Source: Gammaproteobacteria bacterium
Lineage (GTDB): Bacteria > Pseudomonadota > Gammaproteobacteria > Steroidobacterales > GCA-2729495
Direction: 5' to 3'
DNA length: 5,396 nucleotides
Assembly: GCA_023150055.1 (NCBI GenBank)
Contig: JAKLLP010000164.1
Span: 1 to 5,396, forward strand
Shown here: positions 1 to 5,107 of the stretch, piece by piece
Position numbering within the stretch: the stretch's first letter is position 1
Layout of the letters: each line of letters begins with the position of its first letter
The notes under the pieces: generated by a model
Databases searched by the model: none
The model's input: the letters and a program-made list of their open reading frames with translations, nothing else
Told to the model about the DNA's origin: nothing
Program-made: the position numbers and the translations under genes

Positions 1-32
1 TGCCACCGCCCGGCGCACTACCCGTCGCATGA
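1..32 (+). CDS. possible 3' end of an upstream gene (partial)
   Basis: One forward frame (codons from base 3) reads PPPGALPVA and stops at TGA 30-32. That stop overlaps the ATG of the flavocytochrome gene at 29-31 in an ATGA arrangement typical of translationally coupled operon genes. Only nine codons are visible, so no family can be assigned. In GC-rich DNA a short open stretch is weak evidence. The other two frames are also open across this stretch; frame 1 begins with Cys-His, which could be the end of a CXXCH motif but runs on for hundreds of codons without meaning. The call rests on the ATGA overlap alone. Confidence 0.3.
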   Translation, partial: PPPGALPVA

Positions 33-1795
33 TCCGCAGGAGGAGCCTGAGTGGCGCGCTGACGCTCGGCGTACTCGCCCTCGCCGCCGGCTGCGACGTG
101 CCTGGACCGATGGCCACGGACGCCGATGTCATCGTGGTGGGCGCGGGTATTGCGGGACTGTCCGCAGCGCTGGAAGCGGAAAGAGCCGGAGCGCGGGTGC
201 TGCTGATCGATCGCAACTCCGTCGCCGGCGGCCACGCGGTGATGGCGGGCGGATTCGCGCTGGTGGACACGGCCCTGCAGCGCACCAAGGGTTACCGGGA
301 CTCGCCCGACATCGCCTTTCGCGACTTCATGGCCTGGGGCGAGGACAGCGATGCCTGGTGGGCACGGACCTTCGCCGAGCAGTCCAACGAGCAGGTCTAC
401 GAGTGGCTCACCGCGATGGGCGTGCAGTTCGCGATGATCCTCGACACGCCGGAGGACACGGTACCGCGTTTCCACTTCACGCGCGGTGCCGCGATCAATG
501 CGGTGTTACCCCTGATCCGCACGGCGCTCGAGCGCGGACGCATCGAGTTTGTGCCCAATACCCGTGTCAGCGGCATCCTGCGCCGCGACGGCATTGTCTC
601 GGGCGTGCGCACCGTGAACACGCGCACTGGCGGCAAACGGTTGTACCGCGCCGGCGCGGTGGTTCTCACCACCGGCGGCTACCAGGGCAATATCGAGAAA
701 GTCCGGGAGACCTGGCCTGCCACGACACCGCCGCCACCCCGATTGCTGATCGGCGCCAGCCGCTTCGCAACCGGCAGTGGACTGGAACTCGCCGAGCCTT
801 TCGGCGCAGCGTACGCGCGGCTCGATCACCAGGTGACCTTCGTCAACGGCCTCCCGGATCCTCGCGACCCGACCGGCAGCCGCGGTCTGCTGACGCAGAA
901 CCCAGCAGCGATCTGGGTGGACTCGACCGGGCGCCGGTTCACGAACGAGCTGGCGTCCAGCAAGGTCACCGGCCAGGCGGTGCTGCGGCAGGCGCCAGGG
1001 GGCACGCACTGGATCGTGTTCGACGCCGCCGGCGCCAGGCAGCTCGTCGTGCGCGGTACTGCCTGGCTCTCCACCCAGGCGATACGGCGTGAGATCCTCG
1101 ATAACCCCGCGCTGGTCAAACAGTCCGACACCATCCCGGCCCTGGCGAAGGCGGCCGGCCTGCCCGCCGACGCCCTGGCTGAAACCGTGCGGCGCTTCAA
1201 TCGTTTCGTCGAACAGGGCATGGACACGGACTTCGGCCGCATCGGCCCGGGAGCTGCCGGCCCATCGCCGACCCCGATACGCCAGCCGCCTTTCTATGCG
1301 ATGCAGCTCTTCCCGATGACGCGCAAGAGCATGGGCGGCCTGGTCATCGATCATGAAACACAGGTGCTCGGCGGCGCTGGCCAGCGCATCCGCGGGCTGT
1401 TTGCCGCCGGCGAGGTCACGGGCGTAGCGGGTATCAATGGCAGCCACGGCGGCTCCGGAACCTTCCTCGGGCCGTCGGTCCTGACAGGGCGAATGGCCGG
1501 ACGCAACGCAGCTCGGCTCGCGCTCGGCGAAGAGCCGCTGGTGACGCCGGCACCAGCGACTGAGACCGCGACCGCGGTCCCTCCGGGCGACCAGGCGCGC
1601 AAGGGCCCGACGGATCTCGCCGCCCTGCTGGCGCGGCAACGCCGCGGTTACTGGCATTTCAACGTCTCGCATCGCCTGGTCACGGAACGTGGCACGGCCT
1701 GCGAGACCTGTCACAAGGGGCCATGGGCCCCGGGACCGGCTATCCGCCGCGCAGAGCGGCTCACCCAACTCGACAGCTGCACGCGCTGCCACTGA
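29..1795 (+). CDS. Lipoprotein flavocytochrome c: FAD-dependent oxidoreductase with C-terminal diheme tail
   Basis: Predicted periplasmic redox enzyme (588 aa) that exchanges electrons between c-type hemes and an FAD active site. Residues 1-22 form a lipoprotein signal: arginines 3-5, a hydrophobic stretch, then LAAGC with Cys22 as the lipidated residue. Asp23 at +2 would, by the enterobacterial rule, keep it in the inner membrane. The RRRSL start is also Tat-like, which would suit a protein exported with FAD bound. The FAD_binding_2 domain spans about 32-495: dinucleotide motif G38-A-G-I-A-G43, acidic Asp61 at the end of beta-2, the GRRFTNE segment at 301-307, SMGGL at 434-438 and the closing GLFAAGEVTG motif at 456-465. 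A Pro/Ala/Thr-rich linker (about 504-520) leads to a short tail with CXXCH at 558-562 and 584-588. His543 and His548 are candidate distal ligands. Arginines used by fumarate reductases appear replaced (Ser311, Ser472), so the substrate is unknown. The ATG at 29 is favoured by the signal peptide and ATGA overlap; no good Shine-Dalgarno precedes it. Confidence 0.88.
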   Translation: MIRRRSLSGALTLGVLALAAGCDVPGPMATDADVIVVGAGIAGLSAALEAERAGARVLLIDRNSVAGGHAVMAGGFALVDTALQRTKGYRDSPDIAFRDFMAWGEDSDAWWARTFAEQSNEQVYEWLTAMGVQFAMILDTPEDTVPRFHFTRGAAINAVLPLIRTALERGRIEFVPNTRVSGILRRDGIVSGVRTVNTRTGGKRLYRAGAVVLTTGGYQGNIEKVRETWPATTPPPPRLLIGASRFATGSGLELAEPFGAAYARLDHQVTFVNGLPDPRDPTGSRGLLTQNPAAIWVDSTGRRFTNELASSKVTGQAVLRQAPGGTHWIVFDAAGARQLVVRGTAWLSTQAIRREILDNPALVKQSDTIPALAKAAGLPADALAETVRRFNRFVEQGMDTDFGRIGPGAAGPSPTPIRQPPFYAMQLFPMTRKSMGGLVIDHETQVLGGAGQRIRGLFAAGEVTGVAGINGSHGGSGTFLGPSVLTGRMAGRNAARLALGEEPLVTPAPATETATAVPPGDQARKGPTDLAALLARQRRGYWHFNVSHRLVTERGTACETCHKGPWAPGPAIRRAERLTQLDSCTRCH

Positions 1796-1821
1796 GCGTG
1801 GCGCGCGGCACTCGCCACGAA

Positions 1822-2024
1822 CCGGCATCACCCGCGATCCTTCATGAATGGTGCGTGCTGGCGTTCCACAAACACTTTGACGGTCTGCGATATGGCGGAC
1901 CGCCCGGAGGCGGGGGTCTCCGAACAAAGCGAGTGTTGATGAACGAGGGCGGGAGCGACGGCGGAGACCTCCCGCCGCAAGGGCGGTCATTGCTGGCAAG
2001 TTATTTGCGGGCCACGACACCAGG
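1822..2024. repeat. Intergenic palindromic repeat, copy 1 (single core unit)
   Basis: This is the first of two directly oriented copies of an intergenic element, starting 27 nt after the flavocytochrome stop. Its 71-nt lead-in (1822-1892) matches 3510-3580 at 68 of 71 positions. One core unit (about 1899-1987) follows, then a tail containing GGCAAGTTATTTG (1995-2007) and ending in CACCAGG (2018-2024), both shared with copy 2. The lead-in contains the 8-bp palindrome TTCATGAA (1841-1848). No protein signature, tRNA or CRISPR structure is visible. The features fit a non-autonomous interspersed repeat (REP/MITE-like), but I do not recognise a named family. The 3' boundary is soft because the last 18 nt align poorly except for CACCAGG. 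Confidence 0.85.
1899..1987. repeat. Core hairpin of repeat copy 1 (unit A)
   Basis: This is a long imperfect inverted repeat. ACCGCCC (1899-1905) pairs with GGGCGGT (1981-1987). Inside it, GGCGGGGGTCTCCG (1909-1922) pairs with 1962-1976 with a single bulged base. The internal loops are 3 and 4 nt and the apical loop is 39 nt. The 3' arm can alternatively fold alone as CCGCC-GCAAG-GGCGG. About 21 pairs in total make a very stable stem in DNA or RNA. No U-run follows, so it is not a classical intrinsic terminator. Confidence 0.75.
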
Positions 2025-2067
2025 GCCTATTCACACTATGGAGATTCCCATAGTGTGAATAGGCCCT
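2022..2067. promoter_or_regulatory. Perfect 20-bp inverted repeat, 6-nt loop, upstream of the MFS gene
   Basis: AGGGCCTATTCACACTATGG (2022-2041) is followed by a 6-nt loop and its exact reverse complement at 2048-2067, with no mismatch. The right arm ends 9 nt before the GGAGG ribosome-binding sequence of the transporter gene, so the structure would lie in its 5' leader or promoter. It is absent from repeat copy 2. It is more AT-rich than its surroundings, and its right arm is followed by CTAATCGAT rather than a T-run, arguing against an intrinsic terminator. Candidate roles are an operator for a dimeric regulator, an mRNA structure controlling translation, or the end or target of a mobile element. 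The structure is certain; the function is inferred. Confidence 0.6.
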
Positions 2068-2076
2068 AATCGATAC

Positions 2077-2081
2077 GGAGG
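2077..2081 (+). promoter_or_regulatory. Ribosome-binding site deciding a GTG start
   Basis: GGAGG lies 8 nt before GTG 2090-2092, which is good Shine-Dalgarno spacing. It supports the GTG over the nearby ATG at 2094-2096, which is in another frame and gives only a 63-codon reading with no recognisable content. Confidence 0.8.
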
Positions 2082-2089
2082 CACACGGG

Positions 2090-3535
2090 GTGCATGACCT
2101 GGATTCCGGCAACGAGGTGGCTGGCAGCCTGTCGCAGTCCGCCGTGTACCCACGTCCGGCCTACGCCTGGTATGTGGTCGTCGTGCTCACCCTCGGCTAT
2201 GTCGTGTCGTTTCTCGACCGGCAGATATTCGCGCTCCTCGTCGAGCCGATCCGTGCCGATCTCAGGCTCACCGACACCCAGGTGAGCCTGATCGGTGGCC
2301 TCGCCTTCGCGATCTTCTACACGCTGCTCGGCATTCCCATCGGCCGCATGGCCGATCGCGGCAGTCGGCGGGCGATCATTGCCTGGGGCATCACCATCTG
2401 GTGCTGCATGACCGCGGCCTGCGGACTCGCGCGCAACTATTGGCAGCTTTTCCTCGCCAGAGTGGGGGTCGGGATCGGCGAAGCCACGCTCAACCCCAGT
2501 GCCCTGTCGCTCATCAGCGACTATTTCCCGCGCGAGCGGCGCGGGCGCGCCATCAGCTTCTACAACATGGGTGTCTCGATCGGGGTCGGAATCGCCAACA
2601 TTGTCGGCGCGTGGGCGATATCTTTCGCGGCCGCGAGTCCTGCGCTGGTATTGCCCGTGGTCGGAGAATTGCGGCCCTGGCAGATGGTGTTCCTGTTCGT
2701 CGGCTTGCCGGGGCTTGCCGTCGCCGCGCTGATGGCGACGGTGCGCGAACCCGCCCGGAAGGACAAGATCCGGATGGCCCGCGGGAGCGGCCAGGTTTCT
2801 GAGGACATCTCCATTCCCGAGACACTGCGGTTCATTGCCGACCGCTGGAAGACCTACGCGACGCACTTCCTCGGCATGTCCGTGGTGACGATCATCGGTT
2901 ATGCCTATTTTTTCTGGATTCCGACCATGTTCGTGCGCACCTGGGCCTGGACGATTCCGCAGGCGGGCTATGCCTATGGGCTGGTGACGCTGGTTTTTGG
3001 CCCGCTCGGCGTGAATCTCGGCGGATGGATTGCCGACTGGCTCTATAACCGCGGTTACAAAGACGGACTGATGCGCACCTGCCTGTGGTCGGCGACGTTG
3101 GTCCTGGTCCCGGCCTCGGTGGTCGCCCCGCTGCTGCCCGTGCCGAACCTCGTCATCGCGCTGCTCGTTCCCGTCACCATCGGCGGCGCCATGGTCACGG
3201 CCACCGGTTCGGCCGCGCTGATGATGATTACGCCGAACCAGCTGCGCGGACAGATCACGGCGGTGTATTACTTCGTGATCAATGCGCTGGGGCTTACGCT
3301 CGGCCCCACTGCCGTGGCGCTGGTGACCGACTATGGCTTTGGCAGCCCAGGCGCTTTGCGGTATTCCCTGGCCATCGTCAGCGCAGCCGCGAGCGTGATG
3401 GCGCTCGGCCTGCTGGCGGCCAACCTGCGCCTGTACCGCGCGGGTGTCGTCGAGGCCGAGTCCTGGAGCGGCCGACCCGGTGAGATCGCTCAGGCTTCGC
3501 ACGCACGGGCCGGCATCATCCGCGGTCCTTCATGA
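2090..3535 (+). CDS. Major facilitator superfamily transporter, Spinster-like
   Basis: Predicted inner-membrane secondary transporter of 481 aa with about 12 hydrophobic segments in two halves. They are separated by a hydrophilic loop at about 218-250 rich in Arg, Lys and acidic residues. Residues 1-24 are a polar cytoplasmic N-terminus. TM1 carries FLDRQ (Asp43-Arg44). The loop 2-3 motif A is GRMADRGSRR (85-94). TM4 has RVGVGIGEA with Glu131. As I recall, an Asp-Arg pair in TM1 and a Glu in TM4 with this same spacing are the proton-coupling residues in a characterised bacterial Spinster homologue. That family includes lysolipid and sphingosine-1-phosphate transporters, but bacterial members near oxidoreductases have varied, mostly unknown cargo, so no substrate is assigned. 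The GTG start is supported by GGAGG. The last eight residues (474-481) and the stop are encoded by the start of repeat copy 2, so the natural C-terminus may have been altered. It is separated from the flavocytochrome gene by 294 nt with a repeat and a hairpin, which suggests independent expression. Confidence 0.88.
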   Translation: MHDLDSGNEVAGSLSQSAVYPRPAYAWYVVVVLTLGYVVSFLDRQIFALLVEPIRADLRLTDTQVSLIGGLAFAIFYTLLGIPIGRMADRGSRRAIIAWGITIWCCMTAACGLARNYWQLFLARVGVGIGEATLNPSALSLISDYFPRERRGRAISFYNMGVSIGVGIANIVGAWAISFAAASPALVLPVVGELRPWQMVFLFVGLPGLAVAALMATVREPARKDKIRMARGSGQVSEDISIPETLRFIADRWKTYATHFLGMSVVTIIGYAYFFWIPTMFVRTWAWTIPQAGYAYGLVTLVFGPLGVNLGGWIADWLYNRGYKDGLMRTCLWSATLVLVPASVVAPLLPVPNLVIALLVPVTIGGAMVTATGSAALMMITPNQLRGQITAVYYFVINALGLTLGPTAVALVTDYGFGSPGALRYSLAIVSAAASVMALGLLAANLRLYRAGVVEAESWSGRPGEIAQASHARAGIIRGPS

Positions 3536-3587
3536 ATAGTGCGTGCTGGCGTTCCACAAACACTTTGACGGTCTGCGATAGGCGGAT

Positions 3588-3660
3588 CGCCCGGAGGCGG
3601 GAGTCTCCGAACAAAGCGAGTATCGGGGAGCGACTTCGGAGACCTCCCGCTGCAAGGGCG
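3588..3660. repeat. Core hairpin unit B of repeat copy 2
   Basis: GCGGGAGTCTCCG (3597-3609) pairs with 3637-3650 with one bulged C (3644). CGCCC (3588-3592) pairs with GGGCG (3656-3660) outside it. The apical loop is 27 nt, 12 nt shorter than in unit A, while the stem is retained. Confidence 0.7.
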
Positions 3661-3687
3661 GTCATTGCTGTCAAGGCGCTACGGACA

Positions 3688-3773
3688 GCCCAGAGGCCGG
3701 AGTCTCCGAACAAAGCGAGTGTTGATGAACGAGGGCGGGAGCGACGGCGCAGACCTCCCGCCGCAAGGGCGGT
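3688..3773. repeat. Core unit C of repeat copy 2
   Basis: From the GTCTCCG at 3702-3708 to the GGGCGGT at 3767-3773 this unit is nearly identical to unit A, with the same 39-nt spacer between the stem arms. Its pairing is poorer: the right arm has a C where unit A has G (3750), and the left flank reads GAGGCCGG instead of GGAGGCGG. It also retains the small CCGCC-GCAAG-GGCGG hairpin. It may be a decaying unit. Confidence 0.65.
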
Positions 3774-3821
3774 CATTGCGGGCAAGTTATTTGGGGAGAG
3801 CCGCACCAGGCGCCTGCGGCC

Positions 3822-4859
3822 TCAGGCCGGTGCCAAGCGGTCGAGCAGCGCCTGCGCCGCCTCGCGCTGCTCCATCAACGAGCGGGCCGCGTCGAGCTGG
3901 CTCTCGGCACGGGCCTCGTTGTGTTCGCTGCGGCTGGCGAAGGCGTCGGGATTCCAGCCGAAATAACTCTCATTGAGGGCATCCGCACAGAACCTCGCAG
4001 CCAGCTCGACGTAGATCGTCAGCGTGCCGGTGAGGATGCTGCGCCACTCATCCCCGGTGATGAACCCGCGGGCCTGCGCCGCGTAGCCGTCGAGCGCAGC
4101 GGCGAAGAAATCCAGCGAAAAGCGGGCACCCCCAAGGTCCTCCCCGGCCGGATTGCACCATGACCGGAACGCGTCGCCGAGTTCGAGCGGCAACGCCATG
4201 CGGCCGAGGGTGTCCAGATCGACGAGGCAAAGGGCGCGGGTCGCATCCGGCGTGAACAGGATGTTGTTCAGTTTCGGGTCGCCATGAACCACGCGTGGCG
4301 CAAGCTGCGGCAAGGCCTTCAGTTCCCTCGCCGCGGCGAACACCCGGCGCGCCTGCGCCTCGACCACCGCATACCGCGGATGGTCCCGCCGGGTCTCCAG
4401 CGCCTTGCGCAGGTTGGCGAGGTGCAGCGCCGTGTCGTGCACGCCGGGACGGGTATTGCGGAATTCATGCCGAAGCCCGCTCACCGCGCGGTGGAAGCGC
4501 CCGAGTGCATCACCGGCCTCGCGGGCCTGATCGCGATTGCCCAGGCGCTCGAGCCCGACGCCTTCGATCCACGTGAGCGCACGCCAGGTTTCTTTCGCGT
4601 GCTCGACCCAGAGCGCCCCCGCGCGGGTCCTGAGCAGGCGCGGTGTCACGAGGCCCTGCGCCTCGAGATGTCGCGTTACCGCATCGATATCCTCGTTGAC
4701 CTCGGGGGGAAAGATCGGATGCAGGCGCTGCAGCACAAAACGGCCATGCTCCCCTCCGTCGACCAGGAAGGTCTGATTGATCAGTCCGGCTCCCAGGGGC
4801 CGCAGCACGGCACCCGCAGCACCGTAGGCTTCCAGCACCGCGGTAAGATCAGGCGTCAT
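3822..4859 (-). CDS. Phosphotransferase-family kinase, N-acetylhexosamine 1-kinase-like
   Basis: Predicted cytoplasmic ATP-dependent small-molecule kinase (345 aa) with the aminoglycoside-phosphotransferase/choline-kinase fold. The N-lobe has a glycine-rich turn (GAGLINQTF, 23-31) and the FVLQRLH strand (41-47). The catalytic loop is HGDPKLNN (192-199), with Asp194 as presumed base and Asn199 as metal ligand. DLD at 214-216 is the Mg-binding motif. The INQTF, QRLH and HGD-KLNNILF set with DLDT and GDAFR resembles N-acetylhexosamine 1-kinases and homologues often mislabelled as mucin desulfatases, rather than drug-resistance APHs. The sugar substrate is inferred and unproven; AmgK-type muramate/glucosamine kinases are an alternative. 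A longer reading from ATG at 4920-4922 adds 21 residues, but I prefer the ATG at 4857-4859: the extension has no homologous look and overlaps the candidate erpA promoter. The ribosome site is weak (GGTGG about 8 nt upstream). It converges with the transporter gene and diverges from erpA. Confidence 0.8.
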   Translation of the reverse strand: MTPDLTAVLEAYGAAGAVLRPLGAGLINQTFLVDGGEHGRFVLQRLHPIFPPEVNEDIDAVTRHLEAQGLVTPRLLRTRAGALWVEHAKETWRALTWIEGVGLERLGNRDQAREAGDALGRFHRAVSGLRHEFRNTRPGVHDTALHLANLRKALETRRDHPRYAVVEAQARRVFAAARELKALPQLAPRVVHGDPKLNNILFTPDATRALCLVDLDTLGRMALPLELGDAFRSWCNPAGEDLGGARFSLDFFAAALDGYAAQARGFITGDEWRSILTGTLTIYVELAARFCADALNESYFGWNPDAFASRSEHNEARAESQLDAARSLMEQREAAQALLDRLAPA

Positions 4860-4903
4860 AATGCCGCCACCCGCATGGCGTATGGTGTCGGTTCGAAACT
4901 TCC

Positions 4904-4933
4904 TTGACAGGCCGCCCGGCATGCCGCGACACT
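4904..4933 (+). promoter_or_regulatory. Candidate sigma-70 promoter for erpA
   Basis: A perfect -35 hexamer TTGACA (4904-4909) is followed after 18 nt by GACACT (4928-4933), which keeps the important second A and final T of TATAAT. Transcription would start near 4940, giving a leader of about 170 nt before erpA. The site lies just upstream of the kinase start on the other strand, which agrees with the shorter kinase start. The -10 match is only 3 of 6, so this is moderate evidence. Confidence 0.5.
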
Positions 4934-4939
4934 AGCTTT

Positions 4940-5101
4940 CGAGTTCGACGGAAAACTCGTCGCCTATCGAGGAACTTTCGGCCGCCGTTGCGGCAGGAGC
5001 GCTGCGCCGTCGCTCGCCGATGGCTGCTTCGGCCGCAGCCGCCCCGCTCCGGGCGGTCCCCCGGGAACAGACCGTCGACGTATTTGCGAGACAGGACACT
5101 A
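4940..5101 (+). promoter_or_regulatory. Long GC-rich leader of erpA with several small inverted repeats
   Basis: No gene is supported on either strand between the candidate promoter and erpA. Small inverted repeats seen: CGAGTT (4940-4945) with AACTCG (4954-4959), loop 8; GGCTGC (5022-5027) with GCAGCC (5035-5040), loop 7; CGGTC (5054-5058) with GACCG (5070-5074), loop 11. None is followed by a T-run, and none matches a riboswitch that I recognise. In enterobacteria erpA is controlled by IscR, but I could not identify an IscR site here with confidence. Confidence 0.35.
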
Positions 5102-5107
5102 GTGGCC

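Larger units (their letters stand above)
3510..3810. repeat. Intergenic palindromic repeat, copy 2 (two core units)
   Basis: This is the second copy of the element at 1822-2024, in the same orientation. It has the same 71-nt lead-in (3510-3580; TTCATGAA at 3529-3536), then core unit B (about 3588-3662) and core unit C (about 3688-3773), then the same tail (3780-3810) ending in CACCAGG. Unit C and the tail match copy 1 almost base for base, while unit B has a shorter central loop. It fills the gap between the transporter and the convergent kinase gene and begins inside the transporter's last codons. No independent gene is supported here. Confidence 0.85.

Noticed and set aside
358..1092. Plus-strand open frame inside the flavocytochrome gene
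   Set aside because: Arg-rich, no motif, entirely within the FAD enzyme in another frame.
506..2020. 504-codon open frame on the minus strand across the flavocytochrome gene
   Set aside because: Arg/Ala/Gly-rich composition with no recognisable motif, lies antisense to a clear FAD enzyme, and runs into the repeat; an effect of GC-rich codon use.
2005..2042. Transporter promoter such as TTGCGG or ACGACA followed by TATTCA or TATGGA
   Set aside because: Matches to the -35 and -10 consensus are too weak and several equally poor alternatives exist.
2022..2067. Intrinsic terminator
   Set aside because: Stem is perfect but followed by CTAATCGAT, not a T-run, on either strand; position just before a ribosome site fits a terminator for the upstream gene poorly.
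2066..3502. 478-codon open frame on the minus strand across the transporter
   Set aside because: Its translation is His/Arg/Asp/Gly-rich and low in hydrophobics, the typical shadow of a membrane-protein gene in GC-rich DNA, with no family resemblance.
3588..3773. CRISPR-like array from repeated units
   Set aside because: Only two adjacent units, each about 75-100 nt with long internal palindromes, no short regular repeats with unique spacers and no cas genes.
3807..3816. CAGGCGCCTG palindrome between the repeat and the kinase stop
   Set aside because: Ten bases only, no T-run and no second copy; insufficient to call a terminator or site.
3532..3966. Plus-strand open frame of 144 codons across repeat copy 2 and the kinase 3' end
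   Set aside because: Made of repeat sequence joined to antisense of the kinase; no supported start or family.
4857..4922. Longer kinase start at ATG 4920-4922
   Set aside because: Adds 21 residues without family resemblance, no good ribosome site, and overlaps the TTGACA of the divergent promoter.
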